Source: Actinomadura nitritigenes (lineage in GTDB: Bacteria > Actinomycetota > Actinomycetes > Streptosporangiales > Streptosporangiaceae). Taken from it: 64,000 nt of DNA. The stretch is from positions 62,001-126,000 of the forward strand of contig NZ_JAGEOK010000004.1 of assembly GCF_017573545.1 (NCBI RefSeq), written 5' to 3'. Under the pieces are notes generated by a model. The model saw nothing but the letters and a program-made list of their open reading frames with translations. It ran no database searches and was not told where the DNA came from. Shown piece by piece: positions 44,697 to 54,795 of the stretch. Numbering within the stretch: position 1 is the first letter of the stretch; each line of letters opens with the position of its first letter. The position numbers were made by a program, and so were the translations under genes.

Positions 44697-45317
44697 TCAG
44701 TCGCCCCGCACGTCCAGGCCGAGGGCCGTCGCGAGCACCACCGCCTGGTACGGGTCGATCATCGCCCCCTTCAGCTCGACGGTGTGCGGGTCGATCGACG
44801 AGATGTCGCTCCCGCGCAGGTCGCAGCCCGACAGGTCCGCCCGGTGCAGCCAGGCTCCCGACAGGTCCAGGCCGCGGAGCGTCGCGCCGGCGCACCGCGC
44901 GCCGGTGAGGTCCGCCTCGCGCAGCCGGACGTCGGTGAACGACGCGCGCCGCAGGTCGGCGCCGGGCAGCCCGGTGAACGACCAGTCCCCGCCGGTGACC
45001 TTCATCAGGTCGTGCGTGCAGGCGTCGAACATCCCGCCGACGACCTTGCAGCCGGCGAAGGTCGCGTCGAAGAAGCCGCAGCGGACGAACGTGCAGTTCA
45101 GGAACGCCGCGTCGGTGTGCGTGGACGCGTTGAACCGGACGCCGCGGAAGGTGCAGTCGGTGAACACGGCGCCGGTGCCGGTCGCCTCCGTCATGTCGAC
45201 GTCCACGAACAGGACGCGTTCGTGCCGCTCACCGGTCAGGTCGCGCGAGTCCCAGTCGGCGGACGCGATGGTGGTCTCGGTGGGCGCCGCCGCGCGCCCG
45301 TCCTTCCGTTCGGCCAT
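44697..45317 (-). CDS. Pentapeptide-repeat protein
   Basis: 206 residues. Residues about 28-185 follow the A(D/N)LXX five-residue periodicity (FTDCTF, FLNCTFVRCGFFDATFAGC, ADLRRASF, EADLTGARCAGATLRGLDLSGAWL in parts), giving a right-handed beta helix. Many Cys lie in the N-terminal half. Related proteins of the MfpA/Qnr type mimic DNA and protect gyrase, but most have unknown roles. The ATG at 45317 is chosen over 45362 because the product then starts at MAERKDG; a GGGGAGG lies 13 bases upstream, so the start is not certain. Confidence 0.88.
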   Translation of the reverse strand: MAERKDGRAAAPTETTIASADWDSRDLTGERHERVLFVDVDMTEATGTGAVFTDCTFRGVRFNASTHTDAAFLNCTFVRCGFFDATFAGCKVVGGMFDACTHDLMKVTGGDWSFTGLPGADLRRASFTDVRLREADLTGARCAGATLRGLDLSGAWLHRADLSGCDLRGSDISSIDPHTVELKGAMIDPYQAVVLATALGLDVRGD

Positions 45318-45404
45318 GGGGACAGCATGGACCTCCCCAACGACGGAACAGCGGCCGCCCACGCGGCGGCCGCACCGAAGAGAACGGCGGCCGAGCGTGC
45401 GCGA

Positions 45405-46196
45405 TCAGCCGCGCATGAAGGCTTCGCAGATGGCCTGCGAGTCGCGGGCGGCGGCGGCCACGGCGGCGGAGCAGTGCGCGAGCCATTGCGCGACGCCCTC
45501 CGGCGTCCCCGTCGCATAGGCGCGGAGCGCTTCGGCGTAGTCGTCGGCCAGTTCGGCATGGCCGACCTCTGGCGCGACCAAGGACTTCGGGTCGAGGCCG
45601 CGGGCGACGAGCGTGATGCGCTGCGCGGCGCGGGCGATGATGCCGTCGCCCCAGCCGAACGGCCGCAGCGTCAGCAGCTCTCCGTGCACGACGGCGGCGA
45701 CCACGAGCGCGGGGGCCTTGGTGGGCTGGGTGAGGAGCGCGCTGAGGGCGTCGAGGCGCGCCGCCACCTCCGCCGGGGACGGCGGGGCGCCCAGCCCGAG
45801 GACGTCCTTCACCGGCCGGCCCTCGGCACGGGGACGTCCGAGGTCGGCGCTGTCGACGGCGTCCGCCGCGGCCAGCACGTGCAGCCGCGCGAGGACCTGC
45901 CGGGGCGCCTGCCGCCACGTCTCGGCGAGCGTGCCGAGTTCCGCCGACACCCGCAGCGCCCCCTGGACGACCGGGTCCGCGGGGTTCTCGGTGGTGCGAA
46001 GGTCCTCAAGGGTGACCGAGGCGCCTTCCAGCACGGCGGACGCGCGCGCGCCGCGCAGCGCCGACTCCGTGGACACCTCGGCGCTGCGGCGCCGCAGGAT
46101 GCGGTGGCCGAGCAGCCGGTCCACGGCGGAGCGCGCGTCGGCGACGGCGTCCGCGACGCCGGGCAGGTTCGCTAGCTGAGCAAGGGCATCGGTCAC
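45405..46196 (-). CDS. Fic-like protein with degenerate active site
   Basis: 263 residues, helical. A Fic/DOC-like core is visible around residue 180 (VVAAVVHGELLTLRPFGWGDGIIARAA). The canonical Fic loop is HPFxxGNGR. Here His is Arg, Asn is Asp and the last Arg is Ile, so AMP transfer is unlikely. An N-terminal inhibitory-helix-like stretch (ALRGARASAVLEGASVTLEDL) resembles the (S/T)xxxE(G/N) motif region. The gene is conserved in this position beside acs in actinomycetes. The GTG start follows TAGGGT by six bases, a leaderless pattern. Confidence 0.78.
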   Translation of the reverse strand: MTDALAQLANLPGVADAVADARSAVDRLLGHRILRRRSAEVSTESALRGARASAVLEGASVTLEDLRTTENPADPVVQGALRVSAELGTLAETWRQAPRQVLARLHVLAAADAVDSADLGRPRAEGRPVKDVLGLGAPPSPAEVAARLDALSALLTQPTKAPALVVAAVVHGELLTLRPFGWGDGIIARAAQRITLVARGLDPKSLVAPEVGHAELADDYAEALRAYATGTPEGVAQWLAHCSAAVAAAARDSQAICEAFMRG

Positions 46197-46202
46197 GGCC
46201 CG

Positions 46203-46208
46203 ACCCTA
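46203..46208 (-). promoter_or_regulatory. -10 box TAGGGT, leaderless start of the Fic-like gene
   Basis: TAGGGT on the minus strand, six bases before the GTG at 46196. Confidence 0.55.
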
Positions 46209-46294
46209 TGCGGTCACCGGTATCGCTCGCGCAACCCCCCTGCACGCGCGTAGAACGGAGGCGGTTCCCGGGCCGCGGCACTGGGAAGGCAAGG

Positions 46295-46310
46295 TGTGTC
46301 GGGCATCACA
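46295..46310. promoter_or_regulatory. Candidate Crp site upstream of acs
   Basis: TGTGT-CGGGCA-TCACA matches the Crp consensus TGTGA-N6-TCACA in nine of ten half-site positions. It lies 132 bases before the acs start and 98 bases from the divergent Fic-like gene. Crp control of acs is known in mycobacteria. Confidence 0.6.
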
Positions 46311-46442
46311 GCACTATCCGGAGCCGTGAGCGCCGGTCGCGCTCTTCCCTCGACACCCGGGAATGCGGCCTTGTGGGGGCGGGACCTTCCTGGTGAAGTG
46401 GGGATACCGGGCGACCCCCGTTCAGCTAGCAAGGAGTACGCG

Positions 46443-48410
<1,968 letters not shown>

Positions 48411-48432
48411 CCGGCTGTACTGATCCGGCGGA

Positions 48433-48474
48433 CGGCCCGTGGCGGAGCGTGGAAAGGCGCTCCGGCACGGGCCG
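48433..48474 (+). terminator. Terminator after acs
   Basis: Long near-perfect stem (CGGCCCGTG...CGGAGCG with CGCTCCG...CACGGGCCG) and an 8-9 base loop, about 20 bases past the acs stop. There is no T tract, typical of actinomycetes. Confidence 0.75.
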
Positions 48475-48624
48475 CCGCTCGTCACGGGGCCGGGGGCACC
48501 GGCGGGGCGGGTAGCCTGGTGATCAGGTGTGCCGGGAAGTCTGGTCGGCGATGGACGCCCCCTCTCGCGTCGATGTGCGGGCGGGGCTCCGCGTCCGGAC
48601 CGTCGCCGTCCCCGGGGGTAACTC

Positions 48625-49869
48625 ATGCCGCGCCCGTCCACCACGCCTGAAAGGCGCCAGATCGCCCACGTGTGGCCGTTCCGTCCGACGGTCCGGTACA
48701 GCGGGCAGGTGGCCGCGGCGCTGCGCACCGAGACGGTCGGCGGCATCGTCATGCTGCTCGCCACCGTGGCCGCGCTGGTCTGGGCGAACACCCCTTGGGC
48801 CGACGCCTACAAGAGCCTGCAGAGCCATGAGCTGAGCCCGCACTGGCTGGGTCTGGAGCACATGGACGTGCAGCACTGGGCGTCCGGCGGGCTGCTCGCG
48901 GTGTTCTTCTTCATCGCGGGCCTCGAGCTGCGCGAGGAGCTGACGCACGGGGAGCTGCGCGACCCGCGGGACGCGGCGCTGCCGGTGATCGCGGCCGCGG
49001 CCGGCGTGGCGATGCCCGCGTTGATCTTCGTCGCGGTGAGCGCGGGGGAGCCCGGGGCCCTGCGCGGCTGGGCGGTCCCGACGGCCACCGACATCGCGTT
49101 CGCGCTGGCCGTGCTCGCGGTGACGTTCTCGTCGTGCCCGGCGCCGCTGAGGGCGTTCCTGCTGACGCTCGCCGTGGTGGACGACCTGATCGCCATCACC
49201 ATCATCGCGCTGTTCTACACGGAGACGCTGCACTGGACGTGGCTCGGCGCAGGCGTCGTCCTCATAGCGGCCTACGGGCTTCTCCAGCGCAGGAACATCA
49301 GGTCCCCGTGGCTGTACCTGCCGATCGCGGTGCTGGCCTGGTACTGCGTACAGCGCAGCGGCATCCACGCGACGGTCGCAGGTGTCGCCCTGGGGATGCT
49401 GACCGGCGCCAAGGAGACGCCCGACGGGCGGCCGACGAACGCCGAGCGGGCCGACCACGTCCTGCGGCCGCTGTCGGCGGGGTTCTGCGTGCCGGTGTTC
49501 GCGTTCCTGTCGGCGGGCGTCGCGCTCAGCGGGTCCGCGCTCGGGGCCGTTCTGGGTGATCGGGTGGCCCTCGGTGTGATCTCCGGCCTGGTGATCGGTA
49601 AGTTCGTGGGGGTCTTCGGCGGCGCCTGGACGGCCGTGCGGTTCGGCCTGGCGACGCTCGGGGAGGAGCTGCGCTGGCGGGAGATCGCGGGAGTCGCGAT
49701 GCTCGCCGGGGTGGGATTCACCGTTTCCCTGCTGATCGGCGGTTTGGCCTATACCGACCCGTCCCGATTCGAGAGAGTGACGACTGCGGTCCTGATCGCG
49801 AGCATCATCGCCTCGGCGGCCGCCGCCGTCGTCTTCCGGAGGAGGGCGCGCCCGCGCCCGGCGGAGTGA
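48625..49869 (+). CDS. nhaA: Na+/H+ antiporter NhaA
   Basis: 414 residues with about 11-12 hydrophobic helices. Family signatures: VFFFIAGLELREELTHGELRDPR (interrupted by the normal loop), VPTATDIAFALAVLA, and the essential Asp pair in LAVVDDLIAI. It exchanges sodium for protons across the membrane. The ATG is near GGGGG at 48614-48618. A TAGCCT about 110 bases upstream (48512-48517) is a possible -10 box, giving a leader of about 100 bases. Confidence 0.95.
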   Translation: MPRPSTTPERRQIAHVWPFRPTVRYSGQVAAALRTETVGGIVMLLATVAALVWANTPWADAYKSLQSHELSPHWLGLEHMDVQHWASGGLLAVFFFIAGLELREELTHGELRDPRDAALPVIAAAAGVAMPALIFVAVSAGEPGALRGWAVPTATDIAFALAVLAVTFSSCPAPLRAFLLTLAVVDDLIAITIIALFYTETLHWTWLGAGVVLIAAYGLLQRRNIRSPWLYLPIAVLAWYCVQRSGIHATVAGVALGMLTGAKETPDGRPTNAERADHVLRPLSAGFCVPVFAFLSAGVALSGSALGAVLGDRVALGVISGLVIGKFVGVFGGAWTAVRFGLATLGEELRWREIAGVAMLAGVGFTVSLLIGGLAYTDPSRFERVTTAVLIASIIASAAAAVVFRRRARPRPAE

Positions 49870-49896
49870 CGGCCGACCTTGAAGGAGAGGAGCGCC

Positions 49897-50328
49897 ATGT
49901 CCGAGGCACTGCCCGGCGAGAGCGTTGAGGACAAGTCCCTCGGCGAGCTCGTCGCGCTGGCGTCCACCAATGTCTCCGCGCTGGTCAGGGCGGAGATCGA
50001 CCTGGCCAAGCTGGAGCTGAAGGCGGACGCCAAGAAGGCCGCCTACGGCAGCGTGATGTTCACCATCGCCGCGCTGATCGGCGGGCTGATCGTCATCCTG
50101 CTGTCGATCGCGCTGGCGTACGGGCTCGTCGCGGCCGGGCTCTACCACTGGGCCGCGTTCCTGGTCGTGTCCGCCATCTACCTGGTGCTCGCGGCCGGCC
50201 TGATCGGCTTCGGCTACCTGCGCATCCGCAAGATCGACGGGGCGAAGCGGACGCGGAGGACGCTCAAGGACGACTTCGCGGCGCTGCGGCACCGCGGCGA
50301 CTCGGACACGCCCGCCCTGACGGACTGA
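49897..50328 (+). CDS. Phage holin family (YqjE/DUF1469-like) membrane protein
   Basis: 143 residues. An N-terminal amphipathic stretch (LGELVALASTNVSALVRAEI, DLAKLELKADAKKAA) precedes two hydrophobic helices (MFTIAALIGGLIVILLSIAL and the following pair) and a basic tail. This is the layout of the actinobacterial holin-superfamily-III proteins, which are housekeeping membrane proteins rather than phage genes. GGAG lies a few bases before the ATG. It follows nhaA by 27 bases. Confidence 0.88.
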   Translation: MSEALPGESVEDKSLGELVALASTNVSALVRAEIDLAKLELKADAKKAAYGSVMFTIAALIGGLIVILLSIALAYGLVAAGLYHWAAFLVVSAIYLVLAAGLIGFGYLRIRKIDGAKRTRRTLKDDFAALRHRGDSDTPALTD

Positions 50329-50337
50329 CCCCCTGCC

Positions 50338-51261
50338 ATGTCCGGGCACGACGCGTCCCTGGTCGAGGTCGACGGACCGTGGACGCACCGCGCCGTCAGC
50401 GCCGGCGGGACGCGGTTCCACGTCGCCGAGGCCGGCGAGGGGCCGCTGGTCCTGCTGCTGCACGGCTTCCCGCAGTTCTGGTGGTCGTGGCACCACCAGC
50501 TGGTGTCGCTGGCCCACGCCGGATACCGGGCGGTCGCGGTGGACCTGCGCGGGTACGGCGGCAGCGACAAGCCGCCGCGCGGCTACGACCTGATCACGCT
50601 GGCCGGGGACGCCGCGGGGCTGGTGCGCGCGCTCGGCGAGGCGAACGCCGTCGTGTGCGGGCACGACTGGGGCGGGCTGCTGGCGTGGACGACGGCCGTC
50701 TACCACCCGAAGATCGTCCAGCGGCTGGCCGTGGTGGCGGCGCCGCATCCGCTGCGGCTGCGGCGGTCCGTGCTGGGCGACCCGCGCGGGCAGGGCTGGG
50801 CGGCGCGCCACACGTTCGGCTTCCAGATGCCGATGTGGCCCGAGCGGCGGCTCGTCCGGGACGACGGGGCGCTCGCGGGGCGGCTGCTGCGCGACTGGTC
50901 CGCTCCGGGGTGGCCGGACGAGCGGACGGAGCGCTTCGTGCGGAAGGCGGTGCAGATCCCGGGGACGGCGCACTGCGCGCTGGAGTACCACCGCTGGCTG
51001 TTCAGGTCGCAGGCCCGTCCGGACGGCATCCGCTACGCGCACCGTATGCGGGCCGCCATCAACGTGCCCACGCTCCAACTGCACGGGGCCCTCGACACCT
51101 GCACGCTCCCTTCCAGCGCCCAGGGGTCGGGACGGTACGTGGCGGCGCCGTACCGGTGGAAGCTCATCGAAGGCGCGGGGCACTTCCCCCACCAGGAGCG
51201 TCCGCGGGCGTTCGACGCGCAGCTCCTCGGGTGGCTCTCCGACCCGGAGCCCGAAAGCTGA
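50338..51261 (+). CDS. Alpha/beta hydrolase, epoxide-hydrolase-like
   Basis: 307 residues. The oxyanion motif is HGFPQFWWSW, the nucleophile Asp lies in VCGHDWGGLLAW and the catalytic His in EGAGHFPHQE. The HGxP motif and Asp nucleophile fit the EphE-like epoxide hydrolase/dehalogenase branch. It starts nine bases after the holin-like gene, as in the mycobacterial marP neighbourhood. Confidence 0.92.
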   Translation: MSGHDASLVEVDGPWTHRAVSAGGTRFHVAEAGEGPLVLLLHGFPQFWWSWHHQLVSLAHAGYRAVAVDLRGYGGSDKPPRGYDLITLAGDAAGLVRALGEANAVVCGHDWGGLLAWTTAVYHPKIVQRLAVVAAPHPLRLRRSVLGDPRGQGWAARHTFGFQMPMWPERRLVRDDGALAGRLLRDWSAPGWPDERTERFVRKAVQIPGTAHCALEYHRWLFRSQARPDGIRYAHRMRAAINVPTLQLHGALDTCTLPSSAQGSGRYVAAPYRWKLIEGAGHFPHQERPRAFDAQLLGWLSDPEPES

Positions 51262-51346
51262 CGCGGGCCCGAAAGCCGACGCAGGAGCCGATGGCCGACG
51301 CGGGGCCCCGTCCGGCCCGCGTCCCTCCGACGGCCGAGGCGCCGCG

Positions 51347-51352
51347 TACGGT
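51347..51352 (+). promoter_or_regulatory. -10 box TACGGT, leaderless start of the DUF309 gene
   Basis: TACGGT, seven bases, then ATG at 51360. Confidence 0.6.
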
Positions 51353-51359
51353 TGGGGGC

Positions 51360-51812
51360 ATGCGGGATCGTGACGAGTCCGGACGCCCACGCAACGCACG
51401 GCCGCGCGACGCGTACGGCCGACCGCTGCCGCACGGGGCCGCCGGGGTGCCGACCATGCCGGACGACCTCGACATGCCGCCCGAGGAGGCCCTCGTGGAG
51501 GCGCAGCGCCTCCTGGACGAGGACCGGCCCTTCCATGCGCACGAGATCCTCGAAGCCGTCTGGAAGGGTGCCCCGGAGCCGGAACGGGAGCTGTGGAGAG
51601 GGCTCGCCCAGGTCGCCGTGGGGATCACTCACCTGCGGCGCGGGAACCTGCGCGGCGCGCAGGCGCTGCTGAGCCGCGCCGCCGACCGCATCGAGCCGTA
51701 CGGTGAGGCCCCGCCGCACCGCGTCGACGTGGCCGGCATCGTCCGGCGGGCGCGCGCGCTGGCGGAACACCCCCAGGACGCCCCGGTGAAGCTCATTCTC
51801 ACAGCGCCCTAG
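51360..51812 (+). CDS. DUF309 protein
   Basis: 150 residues. The core motif is EAQRLLDEDRPFHAHEILEA followed by ELWRGLAQVAVGITHLRRGN and LLSRAADRI, typical of DUF309, an all-helical cytosolic family of unknown role. The first about 35 residues are charged and probably disordered. It converges on the marP gene. Confidence 0.9.
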   Translation: MRDRDESGRPRNARPRDAYGRPLPHGAAGVPTMPDDLDMPPEEALVEAQRLLDEDRPFHAHEILEAVWKGAPEPERELWRGLAQVAVGITHLRRGNLRGAQALLSRAADRIEPYGEAPPHRVDVAGIVRRARALAEHPQDAPVKLILTAP

Positions 51813-51856
51813 CGCCGCAGACCACCAGGCCCGTAGCCGTAGTCGGGCGGCGGGCG

Positions 51857-53053
51857 TCAGTCGGAGCAGCTCTGCGTGCCGACGGCCTTCGTGAGGGACG
51901 CGCCGTCCCTGGCGTCCGGCGCGACCTCCGCGGCCGTCAGCGCGTACCCGGTCGACGGCGTGTCCAGCGCCGCCGCGAAGATCACGCCGTAGACGCGGCC
52001 CTCGGTGGACAGCAGCGGCCCGCCGGAGTTGCCCGGTTCGACCTTCCCGCGGATCGCGTAGATCTCGCGGCTGACCTGCCCGGCGTGGTAGATGTCCGGG
52101 CCGCGCGCCGTCTGCCGGGCGCGGATCCGGGCGGCGCCCGGCGTGAACGGCTGGTTCTTCGGGAACCCGGCGATGATCGCGCTGTCGCGGACCCGCGCCT
52201 CCCCGGCGAACTTCAGCGGCTGCGCGTCCAGGTCCGGCACGTACAGCACCGCGATGTCGCGCTTCGGGTCGTACAGCACGACGCGGCCGCGGGTCCGGCT
52301 CCCGGTGCGGGACTCCACGACCGACGGCCCCTGGGCGCCCGCGACGACGTGCGCGTTCGTCATGATGTGCTGCGGCGCGAACACGAACCCGGTGCCCTCG
52401 ATGCGGCGCTGGCACTGCGGCGCGGTGCTGACGACCTTGACGATGCTGTTCTTGGCCTCGCGGAGGCCCGCGGTGTTGAGCACCGACTCGTCCGGCGGCG
52501 GCACCTGCACCACCGACTCGCCGCCGAGCCCGTTGAACACCTGCGGGAACTCGCTGCTCTTCACGAACCCCTGGAACGAGGTGAACCAGGTCTGCGCCTG
52601 CGCGGGCATCACCCCGTTGAGGCCCTTGATGATCACCGAGCCCTTGACCTGGGTGCGCACCGGCTTGAACTCCGAGTTCGCCACCAGGTTCCCGAAGAAC
52701 CAGGCGACGACCAGCAGCGACAGCGCGCTGACGACGGTGCCGCCGACCGCGTCCGCGGTGCGCGCGTTCAGCCCGGTCACCCGGTTGCGCAGCACCGCGC
52801 CGACCGAGGAGGCGATCAGCTGCCCGAGGGTGGCGGCCAGGAACGCGACCACGATGGCCAGGAGCGCCTGCTGCGCGGCCCCGTTCACCGTGGCCTCGGC
52901 GATCGGCGGTGCGATGAGCACCCCGATCACGCCGCCGCCGACGAAGCCGACGAAGCTCAGCAGGCTGACGATGAAGCCCTGCCGGTACCCCGAGACTCCG
53001 AACAGCACGACGAGCACGAGCAGGATGAGATCGAGAACGTGGTCGTGCAGCAC
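51857..53053 (-). CDS. marP: MarP-family membrane serine protease
   Basis: 398 residues. Four hydrophobic helices in the first about 120 residues form a CvpA-like domain. A trypsin-like protease follows, with catalytic His in MTNAHVV, Asp in YDPKRDIAVL and Ser in GKVEPGNSGGPLL. MarP in M. tuberculosis is a periplasmic protease needed for acid resistance. Two Cys near the active site (PQCQRR and the C-terminal TQSCSD) may form the regulatory disulfide. The GTG start follows TACGGT by six bases. Confidence 0.93.
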   Translation of the reverse strand: MLHDHVLDLILLVLVVLFGVSGYRQGFIVSLLSFVGFVGGGVIGVLIAPPIAEATVNGAAQQALLAIVVAFLAATLGQLIASSVGAVLRNRVTGLNARTADAVGGTVVSALSLLVVAWFFGNLVANSEFKPVRTQVKGSVIIKGLNGVMPAQAQTWFTSFQGFVKSSEFPQVFNGLGGESVVQVPPPDESVLNTAGLREAKNSIVKVVSTAPQCQRRIEGTGFVFAPQHIMTNAHVVAGAQGPSVVESRTGSRTRGRVVLYDPKRDIAVLYVPDLDAQPLKFAGEARVRDSAIIAGFPKNQPFTPGAARIRARQTARGPDIYHAGQVSREIYAIRGKVEPGNSGGPLLSTEGRVYGVIFAAALDTPSTGYALTAAEVAPDARDGASLTKAVGTQSCSD

Positions 53054-53059
53054 CGCTTC

Positions 53060-53065
53060 ACCGTA
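53060..53065 (-). promoter_or_regulatory. -10 box TACGGT, leaderless start of marP
   Basis: TACGGT on the minus strand, six bases before the GTG at 53053. Confidence 0.6.
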
Positions 53066-53235
53066 TAGTGCGCCGGCCCTGCTTCACGTCCCCTCAACGG
53101 ACCAGTTTGGAGTGCGGCGGATGACCGTGCAGTGCGACGCGGCGCGGGCCCTGTCCGCACCCGGGATGACGCCGCCGTTCTGACCTGCGCGGACTCCGGG
53201 CGTGCGGGGAGGGGTCCGACGGACCGCGCCCGGGG

Positions 53236-53895
53236 TCAGCCGCGGGACGCGAGGGACAGCACGTCGGGCGGCAGGTCCTCGACGTGGCTCGGGTCCCAGG
53301 GGCGGTCCCAGCCGCCCGCGACCAGCACCTGCGTCAGCACCGCCGCCGTGAACCCCCACACCAGCATGCCGCCGGCGCGGAACGCCGGGCCCATCTTGAT
53401 CCCGGACGGGTGCCGGACCGTCAGCCGGTTCGCCGGGTCGGCGAGGTCGGCGATCGGGACCCGGGCCACCAGCGCGACCTCGCCGGGATGGCCGGGCGCG
53501 ACCTCCGACGGCTCCCGCCACCAGCCCGCGACGGGCGTGACGCGGTGCCGGCTGTGCGACAGGTACAGCTCGGGGAGCGCGCAGATCACGTCCACGCCGG
53601 CCGGCTCGACGCCGGCCTCCTCCCACGCCTCCCGCAGCGCCGCCGCGACCGGCCCGGCGTCGCCGGGGTCGATCCGGCCGCCGGGGAAGGCGGGCTGCCC
53701 GGCGTGCTTGGACAGCGTCGCGGCCCGCTCGGTGAGCAGCACGTCGGGGCCGTCGGGGCCCTCGCCGAACAGGATCAGCACGGCGGCGGCGCGGGCTCCG
53801 GGCGCCGGCTCGAACATCGGCGGGACCGGCATCCGCGGCGCCTCGGCGCGGAACCGGTCGAGCCACGGCGGGCAGGTGGATGCGATCTCGGTCAC
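53236..53895 (-). CDS. NUDIX hydrolase, CoA pyrophosphatase-like
   Basis: 219 residues. The Nudix box is GGRIDPGD...ALREAWEEAGV, with the first Glu replaced by Asp, and LSKHAGQPAFPGGRID is the extended motif of CoA-pyrophosphohydrolases. It should cleave CoA derivatives or a related diphosphate. The frame extends to a GTG at 53961 that overlaps the nth stop. That stretch has poor third-position G/C and holds two GGAAC-type palindromes, while the GTG at 53895 follows GGGAG, so the shorter form is preferred. Confidence 0.88.
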   Translation of the reverse strand: MTEIASTCPPWLDRFRAEAPRMPVPPMFEPAPGARAAAVLILFGEGPDGPDVLLTERAATLSKHAGQPAFPGGRIDPGDAGPVAAALREAWEEAGVEPAGVDVICALPELYLSHSRHRVTPVAGWWREPSEVAPGHPGEVALVARVPIADLADPANRLTVRHPSGIKMGPAFRAGGMLVWGFTAAVLTQVLVAGGWDRPWDPSHVEDLPPDVLSLASRG

Positions 53896-53957
53896 GCCAC
53901 TCCCAACTCCGGAACGCCCGCGTTCCTTCCCGGCGGGAACGGTTCCATCCCCGCCGC

Positions 53958-54734
53958 TCACGAGAACGGGCCCGGCTTGACGAGCTTGCGGGCCGCCTCG
54001 GCGTCGACCGGGCCCGTCCCGTAGGAGGGGCAGTCCCCGGCGAGCGGGCAGGCCCCGCAGGCGGGGCGGCGCGCGTGGCAGATCCGGCGGCCGTGCCAGA
54101 TCAGCCGGTGCGACAGCATCGTCCAGTCCTTGCGGGGGAACATCTCCCCGATCTCCTTCTCGACCTTCACCGGGTCGTCCTCGCCGGTCCAGCCGAACCG
54201 GTTGACCAGGCGCCCGAAGTGGGTGTCGACGGTGATGCCGGGCACGTCGAACGCGTTGCCCAGCACGACGTTCGCGGTCTTGCGGCCGACGCCGGGCAGC
54301 GTGACGAGGTCCTCCAGCCGCCCCGGGACCTCGCCGCCGAACCGGTCGCGGAGCGCGGCGGACAGCCCCATGACCGACTTCGTCTTGGCGCGGAAGAACC
54401 CGGTCGGCTTCAGCAGCGCCTCGACGTCCTCGGGGTCGGCGGCGGCCAGGTCCTCCGGCGTCGGGTACTTCGCGAACAGCGCCGGAGTCGTGAGGTTCAC
54501 CCGCTTGTCGGTGGTCTGCGCCGACAGCACGGTCGCGACCAGCAGCTGGAACGGGGTGCCGAAGTCGAGCTCGCAGTGCGCGTCGGGGTAGGTCTCGGCG
54601 AGCACCCGGTTCATCCGGCGGGCCCGCCGGACCAGCCCGATCCTGGTCTCGTTCCGGAACCTGCGCGCCCGCGCCGCCCCGCCCGGCGACGCCCCGCCCG
54701 GCGACGCCTTGCCGGCCCCCGTCTCCTCAGCCAT
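53958..54734 (-). CDS. nth: Endonuclease III
   Basis: 258 residues. The helix-hairpin-helix [14 protein letters not shown] follows the catalytic Lys region ([11 protein letters not shown]), the catalytic Asp is in ITVDTHFGR, and the 4Fe-4S cluster has C-x6-C-x2-C-x5-C ([17 protein letters not shown]). It removes oxidised pyrimidines from DNA. An N-terminal tail carries an ASPGG direct repeat. The ATG follows TAGTCT by seven bases, a leaderless pattern. In most actinomycetes crp is the next gene; here it lies about 9 kb away. Confidence 0.95.
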   Translation of the reverse strand: MAEETGAGKASPGGASPGGAARARRFRNETRIGLVRRARRMNRVLAETYPDAHCELDFGTPFQLLVATVLSAQTTDKRVNLTTPALFAKYPTPEDLAAADPEDVEALLKPTGFFRAKTKSVMGLSAALRDRFGGEVPGRLEDLVTLPGVGRKTANVVLGNAFDVPGITVDTHFGRLVNRFGWTGEDDPVKVEKEIGEMFPRKDWTMLSHRLIWHGRRICHARRPACGACPLAGDCPSYGTGPVDAEAARKLVKPGPFS

Positions 54735-54741
54735 GTAGCTC

Positions 54742-54747
54742 AGACTA
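54742..54747 (-). promoter_or_regulatory. -10 box TAGTCT, leaderless start of nth
   Basis: TAGTCT on the minus strand, seven bases before the ATG at 54734. Confidence 0.6.
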
Positions 54748-54795
54748 GAACCCCCGGCGGCCGGACCGCGCCAAGACGACCGCGCGCCCGAGCCG

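Noticed and set aside
49897..50328. Phage remnant because of the holin-family label
   Set aside because: No lysin, integrase or other phage gene nearby, and this family is a normal chromosomal gene between nhaA and the epoxide hydrolase in actinobacteria.
48523..51399. 958-codon minus-strand frame over nhaA, holin and hydrolase genes
   Set aside because: Antisense to three well-supported genes and without recognisable domains.
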